From the NCBI GenBank assembly GCA_964418425.1, contig CAYQLT010000004.1, positions 62,001 through 126,000 on the forward strand: a DNA stretch of 64,000 nt, written 5' to 3'. The notes below the pieces were generated by a model, which saw only the letters and a list, made by a program, of their open reading frames with translations, was not told where the DNA came from and searched no databases. Below, one piece after another: positions 51,833 to 60,406 of this stretch (position 1 is the stretch's first letter; the number at the start of each line of letters is the position of its first letter). Source of the stretch: CAYQLT01 sp964418425 (GTDB lineage: Bacteria > Bacillota > Limnochordia > Limnochordales > Geochordaceae). A program made the translations under genes and the position numbers.

Positions 51833-51840
51833 GCATGCGC
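51827..51840. repeat. 14-base palindrome over the spoIIID start codon
   Basis: GCGCATGCATGCGC, perfect. It covers the ATG and adjoins the ribosome-binding site, so a bound protein or RNA fold could control translation or transcription. Confidence 0.7.
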
Positions 51841-51863
51841 CCCTCCGGCCCGGGTTTTGCCTC

Positions 51864-51893
51864 ATTCATATGGGCCGAGAAGGGGCGATATGT
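51864..51893 (-). promoter_or_regulatory. Sigma-E-like promoter of spoIIID
   Basis: Minus strand ACATATC (51887-51893), then 14 bases, then CATATGAAT (51864-51872). This approximates the sigma-E pattern GhATATT / CATACAnT at typical spacing. spoIIID is a sigma-E gene in B. subtilis. Predicted start ~25 bases before the ATG. Confidence 0.5.
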
Positions 51894-51956
51894 TCCGAGG
51901 CCGTTCGGGTGAGGACGAGAATAGGAGACGAGCCCTACCGGAAGGGGCGGGGAAGC

Positions 51957-51970
51957 CATGCATATGCATG
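51957..51970. repeat. 14-base palindrome upstream of spoIIID
   Basis: CATGCATATGCATG, perfect, 130 bases upstream of the palindrome at the start codon and sharing its CATGCAT core. It lies beside a TATAAT (minus strand, 51975-51980) that lacks a matching -35. Possible operator pair. Confidence 0.6.
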
Positions 51971-52016
51971 CGCGATTATACAGCAGCCTGCGGCCGCCCC
52001 GCCCTGCCCCCACCGC

Positions 52017-52994
52017 TTAAGGGCCCGGCACAGGATACCTGTTCACTCCCGCCGCCCCGTCCGGGCCGCTGCCGCCCTCGCCGCCGGGAACGGGGTTCGG
52101 GCTATCCGGTGCCACCCGGAGCCATCCCGGGCCCAAAACCGTCAGCGGATCCACGCTTTCCCCGCCCCGGCGCACCTCAAAGGTGACCGTGGAGCGTTCC
52201 CTTTCCCAGGCGACCCAGGACCCTGGTGCGGGCTTCTGGGCCGGTGCGGTGCCGGCCATGGCGGCGACCGCGTCGGGCATGGCGGGTGCGCTGCCCAGAA
52301 GCGTTCCGGGGCTCACCGGCTGGCCGGTGCGGACGCGCACCTCGGACAGCCGGCCGTAGACCGTGGTCCAGCCGCCGCCGTGATCCACTACCACCGTGTA
52401 GCCGTCGGCCCCGGCGGCCACCTCGCTGACCGTGCCGGCGGCTGCCGCCCGAACGGCGGCGCCCGATAGAACCGCAAGCTCCAGGCCGGGCTGGTAGCTC
52501 CAGTCCCCCCGGACCGGGTGGCGCCTCCACCCGGCGGTACTCACCAGCAACCCGTCCGCCGGCCACCGCATGGTGTCACGGGCCGGCACGAAATCCCCGC
52601 CAGCCGGCCCCGACCCGACGGCACCCCGCGACGCCGTCGAAGGGCCGGCGCCGCCCGAAACGGCCGGACTGCCGCCCACCTGAAGCGGCGCACCGACTGA
52701 CGGTCGGGCCCCGTCGCCTGCCGTCTCCGCCCCGCCCGGCCCCTGCAGATCGTAGGAGCCCGGCAGAGAGACGGCCGCCTGCGGGATGACGGCAAGCGGG
52801 CCAGCCAGACCCGGGCTCCTTCGGGCCAGCCACACCCGAGACCCCCCGAGGCCGCCGCCCACACCTAGCGCGAACAGGGCGACGATGGCGAGTATCCGCC
52901 GGCGGCGCAAGCCTGTCATGCGCCGGAGCGCGCCGTACACCCACCGGGACGGGCGGGCAAACCAGCCCCCGAACCTTGAAAAGCCAATGCGCAC
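52017..52994 (-). CDS. SpoIIQ-like protein, degenerate M23 (LytM) domain
   Basis: 325 residues: basic N-terminus, one membrane helix (RRILAIVALFALGVGGGLGG), a Gly/Pro-rich linker and a LytM domain (~155-275). Zinc ligands are lost: the usual H-x-x-x-D is Q-P-G-L-E (WSYQPGLELAV) and the H-x-H end reads VTFEVRRGG. B. subtilis SpoIIQ also has an incomplete active site and acts as a scaffold in the forespore channel. Synteny with spoIIID and the atp operon supports SpoIIQ. GTG 52994 has AAGGAGG 8 bases ahead. Confidence 0.82.
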   Translation of the reverse strand: MRIGFSRFGGWFARPSRWVYGALRRMTGLRRRRILAIVALFALGVGGGLGGSRVWLARRSPGLAGPLAVIPQAAVSLPGSYDLQGPGGAETAGDGARPSVGAPLQVGGSPAVSGGAGPSTASRGAVGSGPAGGDFVPARDTMRWPADGLLVSTAGWRRHPVRGDWSYQPGLELAVLSGAAVRAAAAGTVSEVAAGADGYTVVVDHGGGWTTVYGRLSEVRVRTGQPVSPGTLLGSAPAMPDAVAAMAGTAPAQKPAPGSWVAWERERSTVTFEVRRGGESVDPLTVLGPGWLRVAPDSPNPVPGGEGGSGPDGAAGVNRYPVPGP

Positions 52995-53106
52995 CGCGGA
53001 TTCCTCCTTCCGCGGCGGCATTGTTCCCCTCAGGTGGCGGGATTATTCAGAGACGGGCGAGACCAGGCACGACTGGTGGCGACTGGATGGTCCGGCGGCG
53101 GGCCGG

Positions 53107-53523
53107 TCAGTCCTCGTCGGAGACACCCGCGGCCTTGAGCCGGTTGAGGGCACGAGCCAGGGCCCGCTGGGCCCGGGCGTGGTCAATCTCGGAAGACCTC
53201 TGGCGCAGCCGGGCCAAGGCCCGATCCCTGGCCGCCCGGGCGCGCAGGACGTCGATCTCGCTGGCCAGCTCCGCGGTGTCCGCCAAAAGCGTCACCTGAT
53301 CCCCTCGGGCCTCCAGGAAGCCTCCGCTGACAGCCATGCGCTTCTTTGGCCCGTGGAAGCTCCCGTACTGAACCACGCCCAGCCCCACCGAAGCCAGCAT
53401 GGGGGCATGGTTGGCCAGGATCCCCAGATAGCCGTCCGCGGAGGGCACCACCAGGGCCTCCACCCGCTCTCGCAGCACCACGCGCTCGGGCGTGACCACT
53501 TCCAGGTAGAAGCGCTCGGCCAT
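53107..53523 (-). CDS. atpC: ATP synthase epsilon subunit
   Basis: Central-stalk subunit regulating F1. 138 residues: beta-sandwich (YLEVVTPERVVLRERVEALVVPSADGYLGILANHAPMLA, shown in part as key motif GYLGILANHAPM), then two C-terminal helices. ATG 53523 follows TGAGGAGG in the atpD end. Last gene of the atp operon. Confidence 0.96.
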   Translation of the reverse strand: MAERFYLEVVTPERVVLRERVEALVVPSADGYLGILANHAPMLASVGLGVVQYGSFHGPKKRMAVSGGFLEARGDQVTLLADTAELASEIDVLRARAARDRALARLRQRSSEIDHARAQRALARALNRLKAAGVSDED

Positions 53524-53528
53524 CCTCC

Positions 53529-54971
53529 TCAGGCCGCCTCCCGCTCCAGCTCCTTGGCCCGCTCCACCGCCTGGTCGATGGTGCCCACCATGTAAAAGGC
53601 GGGCTCGGGCAGGTGATCCCACTTGCCCTCCAGGATCTCGCGGAAGCCCCGGATGGTCTCCTTCAGGGGCACGTACACCCCCGGGCGCCCCGTGAAGGCC
53701 TCGGCCACAAAAAAGGGCTGCGAGAGGAACCGTTCGATCTTGCGGGCTCGGTTGACGATCACCTTGTCCTCGTCCGACAGCTCCTCCATGCCCAGGATGG
53801 CGATGATGTCCTGAAGCTCCTTGTAACGCTGCAGCACCTGCTGCACGCCCCGGGCCACCTGGTAGTGCTCTTCACCCACAAACTCCGGCGCCAGGATGCG
53901 GCTGGTGGAAGCCAGCGGATCCACGGCCGGGTAGATCCCCCGCTCCGCGATGCGCCGCTCCAGGTTGGTGGTGGCGTCCAGGTGGGCGAAGGTGGTGGCG
54001 GGCGCCGGGTCGGTGTAGTCGTCGGCCGGAACGTAGATGGCCTGGATGGAGGTGATGGAACCCCGCTTGGTGGTCACGATCCGCTCCTGAAGCTGGCCCA
54101 TCTCGGTGGCCAGGGTGGGCTGGTAACCCACCGCCGACGGGATCCGGCCCAAAAGCGCCGACACCTCGGAGCCGGCCTGCACGAAGCGGAAGATGTTGTC
54201 GATGAACAGGAGCACGTCCTGCCCTTCCACATCCCGGAAGTACTCCGCGATGGTCACACCGGCCAGACCGGTGCGCAGCCGGTTACCCGGCGGTTCGTTC
54301 ATCTGGCCGAACACCATGGCGGTCTTGTCCAGCACCCCGGCCTCCTTCATCTCGAAGTAGAGCTGGTTGCCCTCCCGGGTGCGTTCCCCGACGCCCGCGA
54401 AGACCGAGTACCCGCCGTGCTCGTAGGCGATGTTGCGGATGAGCTCCATGATGATGACGGTCTTGCCCACCCCGGCGCCGCCGAACAGCCCCACCTTGCC
54501 GCCCCTGGGGTAAGGGGCGAGAAGATCGACGACCTTGATGCCCGTCTCGAGGATGGTGTGGGCCGGTTCGACCTCGTCCACCTTGGGAGCGGGCCGGACG
54601 ATGGGCCAGCGCAGGTCCGTCTCCACGGGCCCCGCTTCGTCGATGGGCTGGCCCAACACATTGAGCACCCGTCCCAGGACGGACCGACCCACGGGCACCG
54701 TGATGGGCCCGCCTGTGTCGTAAGCCGGCATACCCCGCCGCAGGCCGTCGGTGGGAGCCATGGCCACGCAACGCACCAGGTTGTTGCCAAGATGCTGGGC
54801 GGCCTCCACCACCAACACGTCCGGGCGGCCGTCCCGGCGACTACCTGCCTCCTCGGTGAACGGAATCTCGATGGCGTTGTAAAGGTCCGGAAGTTCGCCC
54901 GAGGGAAAGGCCACATCGACCACCGCGCCCATCACCTGGGCGACCCGGCCCACTCGCTTCGACTGCGCCAT
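53529..54971 (-). CDS. atpD: ATP synthase beta subunit
   Basis: Catalytic F1 subunit, 480 residues. P-loop GGAGVGKTVIIMELI, catalytic loop GERTREGNQLY, DELSEED region written here as MEELSDEDK, and the signature PAVDPLASTSR. Near-complete conservation with no odd changes. Confidence 0.98.
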   Translation of the reverse strand: MAQSKRVGRVAQVMGAVVDVAFPSGELPDLYNAIEIPFTEEAGSRRDGRPDVLVVEAAQHLGNNLVRCVAMAPTDGLRRGMPAYDTGGPITVPVGRSVLGRVLNVLGQPIDEAGPVETDLRWPIVRPAPKVDEVEPAHTILETGIKVVDLLAPYPRGGKVGLFGGAGVGKTVIIMELIRNIAYEHGGYSVFAGVGERTREGNQLYFEMKEAGVLDKTAMVFGQMNEPPGNRLRTGLAGVTIAEYFRDVEGQDVLLFIDNIFRFVQAGSEVSALLGRIPSAVGYQPTLATEMGQLQERIVTTKRGSITSIQAIYVPADDYTDPAPATTFAHLDATTNLERRIAERGIYPAVDPLASTSRILAPEFVGEEHYQVARGVQQVLQRYKELQDIIAILGMEELSDEDKVIVNRARKIERFLSQPFFVAEAFTGRPGVYVPLKETIRGFREILEGKWDHLPEPAFYMVGTIDQAVERAKELEREAA

Positions 54972-55030
54972 AGCCGACGGAATCCTCCTCTACCTGTCCT
55001 GCAGGCCTCGTCCGGCCCCGGCTTCGCGGC

Positions 55031-56047
55031 TCAGACCAGGGCGGCCAGCGCCTCCTTGCCCGTGGTCACCTCGATGACTTCCTTGGTGATGCTGGCCTGG
55101 CGAGCCCGGTTGAAGGAAAGGGTCAGGGTTTCGATCATCTCCTCGGCGTTGTCGCTGGCGTTGCGCATCGCCGTCATCCGGGCGCCGTGCTCGCTGGCCT
55201 TGGCTTCCAAGAGCGCCCGGAAAACCTCGACGTCCAGATAGCGCTCCACAATGGCCCCCACCACGTCCGAGGCCGACGGGTGGTACAGGTACGGCGGAAC
55301 CCAGCGCTCGACGCTCCGCCCCCCTCTTGGCCCGGCGACGTCCGCCGTTTGGGAACCCTCCGCCGACGGTTGTCGGGCGGCCCTCGATACCGGCTCGGCT
55401 GCGGCCAGCCCGCTCGGGCCCACCGGCCAGGGCCGCGGACCTTCCTCCGGCACGGGCAGCAGCTGAAAGGTGACGGGCCGGGCGACCGCGGCGCTGACGA
55501 ACTGGCTGTACAGCAGCATCACCCGGTCCACCTCGCCGCGCACGTACGGTTCGGCCAGCGCCCGTGCGATCTCCTGGGCCTTGGTGTAATCGGCGTAGTC
55601 GCCGATGAGCACGTAGGCCTGCCGAACCGGCCTTCCGGTGCGCCGCAGGTAGTCGCGCAGCTTGCGGCCCACCACCACGGCCTCCACCTCCAGGCCCTCG
55701 GCCCGGTCGTGGGCCCACGCCGCCTCCAGGGCCCGGATGATATTGGCGTTGTAACCGCCGGCGAGGCCCCGGTCTGCGGCAATGGCGCAGTAGAGCACGC
55801 GGCGGACGGCGCGCCGGGCCAACAGGGGATGCTCCAACCGGATGTTCGAGTCGCCCGCGTGGGCCGCCTCGACCACCCGCCCCAGCACCTCGGCGATCTT
55901 GTTGGCGTATGGCCGCGCCGCCACGACCTGAGCCTGAGCCCGCCGCAGCTTGGCAGCCGACACCATCTCCATCGCCTTGGTCACCTGCTGGGTGTTGCGG
56001 ACGCTTTGGATGCGGCGCTTGATGTCCCGCATGGACTGGCCGGCCAT
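55031..56047 (-). CDS. atpG: ATP synthase gamma subunit with an inserted loop
   Basis: Rotor shaft of F1. N-terminal helix MRDIKRRIQSVRNTQQVTKAMEMVSAAK (partial) and C-terminal helix MTAMRNASDNAEEMIETLTLSFNRARQ are canonical. Length 338 against ~286 because of an extra Pro/Gly/Ala-rich stretch of ~50 residues (about 197-250) in the globular domain. It may be a surface loop like the regulatory inserts of photosynthetic gamma subunits, but the sequence is different and lacks a cysteine pair. Confidence 0.96.
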   Translation of the reverse strand: MAGQSMRDIKRRIQSVRNTQQVTKAMEMVSAAKLRRAQAQVVAARPYANKIAEVLGRVVEAAHAGDSNIRLEHPLLARRAVRRVLYCAIAADRGLAGGYNANIIRALEAAWAHDRAEGLEVEAVVVGRKLRDYLRRTGRPVRQAYVLIGDYADYTKAQEIARALAEPYVRGEVDRVMLLYSQFVSAAVARPVTFQLLPVPEEGPRPWPVGPSGLAAAEPVSRAARQPSAEGSQTADVAGPRGGRSVERWVPPYLYHPSASDVVGAIVERYLDVEVFRALLEAKASEHGARMTAMRNASDNAEEMIETLTLSFNRARQASITKEVIEVTTGKEALAALV

Positions 56048-56058
56048 GACCCCACCGC

Positions 56059-57582
56059 CTACCGGCTCTTGCCGGCCGCCTGCATGCGCGCCTTGACCTC
56101 CGCGATGGCGGCCTTGAGCTCTTCCACGGTCTCGTCCGTCAGCTCTTTCTTCTCCCGGATGGCCTCCAGCACCGCGGGGCGCTCCAGCCTCAGGTACTGC
56201 AGGAACTGCCGCTCGAAGGGCCGCACCTGCTCCACGGGCAGGTCATCGAGGTATCCGTTGACGCCCGCAAAGATGATGGCCACCTGCTCCTCCACGGGCA
56301 TGGGTTCGTATTGCCCCTGCTTGAGCACCTCCGTCACCCGCTCGCCCCGGATCAGGCGGGCCTGGGTCGCCCGGTCCAGATCCGAGCCGAACTGGGCGAA
56401 GGCGGCCAGCTCACGGTACTGGGAGAGGTCGAGCCGAAGCCGCCCTGCGACCTGCCGCATCGCCCGCACCTGGGCGTCGCCGCCCACCCGGCTCACCGAG
56501 CGGCCCACGTTGATGGCGGGCCGGATGCCGGCGTAGAAGAGGTCGGTCTCCAGGTAGATCTGCCCGTCGGTGATGGAGATGACGTTGGTGGGGATGTAGG
56601 CAGAGATGTCGCCGGCCTGGGTTTCGATGATGGGCAACGCCGTCAGCGATCCCGCCCCCAGCGCATCCGAGAGCTTGGCGGATCGCTCCAGCAGCCGGCT
56701 GTGCAGGAAGAAGATGTCGCCGGGGTACGCCTCGCGCCCCGGCGGGCGGCGCAGGAGCAGGGACATCTCCCGGTAAGCGGCGGCGTGCTTGGACAGGTCG
56801 TCGTAGATGACCAGCACGTCCTGGCCCCGGTACATGAAGTACTCGCCCATGGCGCAACCGGCGTAGGGCGCGATGTACAGAAGCGGGGCCGGCTCGCTGG
56901 CCGTGGCCGACACCACGGTGGTGTACTCCATGGCCCCCTTCTCCCGCAACACCTGCACCACGCCCGCCACCGTGGATGCCTTCTGGCCGATGGCCACGTA
57001 GATGCAGATGACGCCCTGGCCTTTCTGGTTGATGATGGTGTCCACCGCCAGGGCGGTCTTACCCGTCTGCCGGTCGCCGATGATCAGCTCCCGCTGGCCC
57101 CGGCCGATGGGGATCATGGAGTCGATGGCCTTCAAGCCGGTCTGCAGGGGCTGCTTCACCTTCTGGCGGTCGATGACGCCCGGCGCTCGGCTTTCGATGG
57201 GCCGCCGCTCGGTGGTCTGGATAGGGCCTCGACCGTCCAGGGGTTGACCCAGGGGGTTCACCACCCGCCCGATGAGGGCCTCCCCGACCGGCACCTCCAC
57301 GATGCGGCCCGTTCGCTGGACCGGATCCCCCTCCTTGATGTGGGCATACGGGCCCAGCAGCACGGCGCCGATGTTGTCCTCCTCCAGGTTGAGGGCCATC
57401 CCGTAGACGTCCCCCGGGAAGAGCAACAGCTCGCTGGCCATGCACTGGTCGAGCCCGTGCACCCGGGCGACACCGTCGCCCACCATGATGACGGTCCCGA
57501 CCTCCTCCACCGCGGGCCGGGCCTCGAAGCGCTCGATCTCCTTCTTGAGCACCGCGGTGATCTCTTCAGGCCGAATGGCCAC
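56059..57582 (-). CDS. atpA: ATP synthase alpha subunit
   Basis: Non-catalytic F1 subunit, 507 residues. P-loop GDRQTGKTALAVDTI, arginine-finger region SVGRSVSRVGGDAQ-type (here NVGRSVSRVGGDAQVRAM). Starts 6 bases after atpH. Nothing unusual. Confidence 0.98.
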   Translation of the reverse strand: MAIRPEEITAVLKKEIERFEARPAVEEVGTVIMVGDGVARVHGLDQCMASELLLFPGDVYGMALNLEEDNIGAVLLGPYAHIKEGDPVQRTGRIVEVPVGEALIGRVVNPLGQPLDGRGPIQTTERRPIESRAPGVIDRQKVKQPLQTGLKAIDSMIPIGRGQRELIIGDRQTGKTALAVDTIINQKGQGVICIYVAIGQKASTVAGVVQVLREKGAMEYTTVVSATASEPAPLLYIAPYAGCAMGEYFMYRGQDVLVIYDDLSKHAAAYREMSLLLRRPPGREAYPGDIFFLHSRLLERSAKLSDALGAGSLTALPIIETQAGDISAYIPTNVISITDGQIYLETDLFYAGIRPAINVGRSVSRVGGDAQVRAMRQVAGRLRLDLSQYRELAAFAQFGSDLDRATQARLIRGERVTEVLKQGQYEPMPVEEQVAIIFAGVNGYLDDLPVEQVRPFERQFLQYLRLERPAVLEAIREKKELTDETVEELKAAIAEVKARMQAAGKSR

Positions 57583-57588
57583 CTGCCA

Positions 57589-58176
57589 TCAACCCGCCTT
57601 TCCGTCGAAAGAGACCAAAGCGGCGTCCAACGGCACGCTGCGCAGCCGCTCCCGAAGCTCGCCCAGCTGGCGGATGAGGCTCCCGTCGATACGCAGGTCC
57701 CCGGCTCGCACCACAAGCCCCCCGATAAGCTCCGGGTTCACCCGAACCGACAGCCGGATCCCGCGGGCTTTGAGCACCCGGGCCAGGCTCTCCTTCAAGA
57801 CCGCATGGTCGGACTCGGACAGGGGATATGCGGCCTCCACGTCCACGTTGAACACGTGCCGGAGCCGGTCCGCCTCCCGCCGAAACTGCTCATCCATCTC
57901 GCCCAGGAGACCTTCCCGGCCCTTGGAGGCCACCACACCCAGGAACTGATACACCAGCGCGGGCACCCCGGAACCCAGCGCCTCCCGCAGCCGGCTCACC
58001 TTCTCCCGGGGGCTGAGGCCGACCCCGTACCAACACTCCCGAAGCGCCGGGTCTTCCTCAAGACGCACCCGGACCTGCGCCAGGCCCCGCTCCACGTCGT
58101 CGAGAAGCCCCTTCTCCTGGGCGAGTTCGGCAAGGGCGACCGCGTAGCGCCGCGCGAGGCTGCGCCGGCCTGTCAC
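57589..58176 (-). CDS. atpH: ATP synthase delta subunit
   Basis: Peripheral-stalk subunit linking F1 to b. 195 residues: LARRYAVALAELAQEKG opening, and the C-terminal OSCP pattern ELIGGLVVRAGDLRIDGSLIRQLGELRERL. GTG start overlaps the atpF stop (GTGA). Confidence 0.96.
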   Translation of the reverse strand: MTGRRSLARRYAVALAELAQEKGLLDDVERGLAQVRVRLEEDPALRECWYGVGLSPREKVSRLREALGSGVPALVYQFLGVVASKGREGLLGEMDEQFRREADRLRHVFNVDVEAAYPLSESDHAVLKESLARVLKARGIRLSVRVNPELIGGLVVRAGDLRIDGSLIRQLGELRERLRSVPLDAALVSFDGKAG

Positions 58177-58667
58177 TGCAGCTCACCCACCTGCCGGACA
58201 AACTCTCGGGCCAGGCGATGCTGGTCGTCGTCGCTGATGCTGCGCTGCAGGAGCCGGGAGGCCACCATCACCGCCAGGGAGGCCGCTTCCTCCCGGATGG
58301 CCGCCAGAGCCTGCTCCCGCTCGGCCCGGATCTCGTTGCGCGCCTGCTCCACCATCCGGCGCGCCTCCTCATCCGCCTGTTTGAGGCGGCGCGCCCTTTC
58401 CTGCTCGGCGCTCTCCAGGGAACGCTGCAACTCCTCCTGCGCCCGACGGCGCGCCTGCTCCAGGGTGGCCTCCATCTCCCTCTTCAGCCTCTCCGCCTCG
58501 TCCCGGGCCCGCCGGGCCCCGTCCAGGGATTCGGACACGAACTGCTCCCTGCGGGCGATCGCGTCCCCCAGAGGCCGAAACAGAAGGTAATAAAGGGCCA
58601 CCATCACAACCAGCACGTTGAGCGCCTGGGCGGCAAACGTGAGGGGGTTGAAGTTGAGAAGGTTCAC
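58173..58667 (-). CDS. atpF: ATP synthase b subunit
   Basis: Peripheral stalk. FNPLTFAAQALNVLVVMVALYYLLFRPL membrane anchor, then a charged coiled coil to the end. GTG 58667 gives 164 residues, the usual length, with GAGGAAGG four bases ahead; ATG 58718 would add 17 residues. Confidence 0.94.
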   Translation of the reverse strand: MNLLNFNPLTFAAQALNVLVVMVALYYLLFRPLGDAIARREQFVSESLDGARRARDEAERLKREMEATLEQARRRAQEELQRSLESAEQERARRLKQADEEARRMVEQARNEIRAEREQALAAIREEAASLAVMVASRLLQRSISDDDQHRLAREFVRQVGELQ

Positions 58668-58850
58668 GCCGCCTTCCTCTGCCGCCATGGTCACCAGGCC
58701 GCTCACTACCGCCTGCATCTCAGGCCCCGCCCTCCCGATGTCCCGGTGGAGAAGGTCGGGGCCGGCGCCCGCAGGGGAGCCGGCACCCGCCCCTATTTCG
58801 GTGTGCCACGGCCTCGCCGGGCCCGGGCTCCGTTTCGAAGGTTCAGCCGC

Positions 58851-59066
58851 TCACGCCTTGATCCACAGGAGCAACGCGATGACGAACGAGAACAGGGTCA
58901 GCGCTTCCATGAACGCCAGCGCGATGAGAAGCGTACCTCGGATGTCGCCGGCCGCCTCCGGCTGGCGGGCCATTCCCTCCATCGCCCTTGTCGTCGCCCA
59001 GCCCTGGCTGAACGCCGACATCATTGCCGGCAAGGCGATGGCCAGCGTCACGGCGAGTTGCTCCAC
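58851..59066 (-). CDS. atpE: ATP synthase c subunit, helix-1 proline and no helix-2 proline
   Basis: Rotor ring proteolipid, 71 residues from GTG 59066 (AAGGAGGG 11 bases ahead). The loop MARQPEA and the ion-binding Glu (FMEALTLF, E54, codon 58905-58907) are clear. Aligned without gaps to E. coli c, our P13 (codon 59028-59030) falls on A20 and our T57 (58896-58898) on P64. So the helix-2 proline is missing and one appears in helix 1. The helix-1 GxGxGxG motif is also replaced (ALPAMMSAFS). Ala after the Glu and no helix-1 Gln pattern suggest H+ rather than Na+. Confidence 0.95.
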   Translation of the reverse strand: MEQLAVTLAIALPAMMSAFSQGWATTRAMEGMARQPEAAGDIRGTLLIALAFMEALTLFSFVIALLLWIKA

Positions 59067-59165
59067 TTGAGTCGGTTCCCTCCTTCCAGCAATGCCACCC
59101 GTAATCCCGCCTGACGGACCCAGCACACCGGGTTGCCTGCCCGGCAACCAGGCTGCGGCTGCCTA

Positions 59166-59864
59166 TCAGTGATGGCCCATGGCCGTGGCCACGTAGACGG
59201 CGGTCAAGGACGCGAAGACCAGCGCCTGGATGAACCCGAACAGCACCTCCAGGAGCATCACCGGCGTGGGCACCAAAAACGGAAGGAGTGCGAACATGGA
59301 GGCGACCACCATGTCGCCTCCGAACAGGTTCCCGAAAAGGCGCACGGACAGGGAGAAGACCTTCACCAGCTCTTCCAGGACGTTCATGGGCAGCATGATG
59401 ACCACCGGCTCGATGAACCGCCGAAGGTAGCGACGCACGCCCACCGCCCGAGCCGCCAGCACCTGAACAAGCAGGATATCCATCACCGCCAAAGCGACGG
59501 TGGTGTTGATGTCCGTGGTCGGAGGCACCACGCCCGGGATGAACCAGGCGTAGTTGAGCCCCAGCACCAACAAGAAATACGTTCCCACCAGGGGCACGAA
59601 CCGGCGATCCGCATGCCCCAGGGCTGACTCCAGCAGCCCCTCCACGAACCGGTAGTACACCTCCGCCAGCGTCTGAAGCCCCCGCGGACGCTCCCGGATC
59701 CGGCGCCCCACCACAAACGCCAGAAGGATGATGGCCGCCGCCACCACCCAGCTGTGCACCACCGTCGTGGTCAGCGTATACGGGCCCACCTGGGCGACCG
59801 GCCTGGGCAGAAGCTCGTTTACAACCTCGCCGATGGCCTCCAGCCTGGCGGAAAACCAGCTCAT
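59166..59864 (-). CDS. atpB: ATP synthase a subunit
   Basis: Stator half-channel, 232 residues, five to six helices. The essential arginine is in SVRLFGNLFGGDM. NYAWFIPGVVPPTTDINTT matches the periplasmic loop. Lies 29 bases after atpI. Confidence 0.96.
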   Translation of the reverse strand: MSWFSARLEAIGEVVNELLPRPVAQVGPYTLTTTVVHSWVVAAAIILLAFVVGRRIRERPRGLQTLAEVYYRFVEGLLESALGHADRRFVPLVGTYFLLVLGLNYAWFIPGVVPPTTDINTTVALAVMDILLVQVLAARAVGVRRYLRRFIEPVVIMLPMNVLEELVKVFSLSVRLFGNLFGGDMVVASMFALLPFLVPTPVMLLEVLFGFIQALVFASLTAVYVATAMGHH

Positions 59865-59893
59865 CTCACCACGCTACCCCTCACCGCCGTCGT

Positions 59894-60400
59894 TCAGCGC
59901 CTGCGTGAGCTCCTCAGCCACAGCGGCAGCCGAGCCGTGTAGTCCAGCACATCCACCAGCAGTCCCACCAAAGCCCCGATGAGAAACGCTGAGCCCCTGG
60001 AGGCAGCCCACACCAGCACGCCGCCCGCCAGCACCAGCCGCAGAGCCGATGCTCCCATCATCCAGCCTACGGAGCCGGGAGAGCCCGTGGCCCATCGCCC
60101 GGCTGCCAGCCGGGTGAGAGCGTGGTTGAAGATCCCCACCGGCGTACCCGCCGCCACGCCCCACGCGGCCTGGGGAGCCCCGGCCACCCAGGCCAGCGCC
60201 GCCGCAACGGCGCCGATACCCAGAAGGGAGGTGGCCCGGTCTCGACCGACCCGCCGCAACCACCCGATCCCCCGGCCTGCCGGGCCCGTCCGGCCGCCCG
60301 CCGTCGGCGCCCGTACCCCTGTACGTCCTGCAACCGAATTTTCCTTCGTGACCGCGGCAGTTTTCACGAACACCGCCACACACCCAGGCCCTTGCGCCAC
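59894..60400 (-). CDS. atpI: ATP synthase subunit I (AtpI)
   Basis: Small membrane protein that helps c-ring assembly. 168 residues, four hydrophobic segments after a basic N-terminal tail (GIGAVAAALAWVAG, GVAAGTPVGIFNHALT, LRLVLAGGVLVWAA, LIGALVGLLVDVLDY). Start uncertain; a GTG later in the tail is possible. Confidence 0.85.
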   Translation of the reverse strand: MAQGPGCVAVFVKTAAVTKENSVAGRTGVRAPTAGGRTGPAGRGIGWLRRVGRDRATSLLGIGAVAAALAWVAGAPQAAWGVAAGTPVGIFNHALTRLAAGRWATGSPGSVGWMMGASALRLVLAGGVLVWAASRGSAFLIGALVGLLVDVLDYTARLPLWLRSSRRR

Positions 60401-60406
60401 GAGGAG

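Noticed and set aside
51975..51980. TATAAT as a sigma-A promoter for spoIIID
   Set aside because: No -35 at 16-18 bases; the sigma-E-like pair closer to the gene is a better fit.
58851..59066. Sodium-type ATP synthase
   Set aside because: Ala after the binding Glu and no Na+ signature Gln/Ser or Thr pattern; proton use is more likely.
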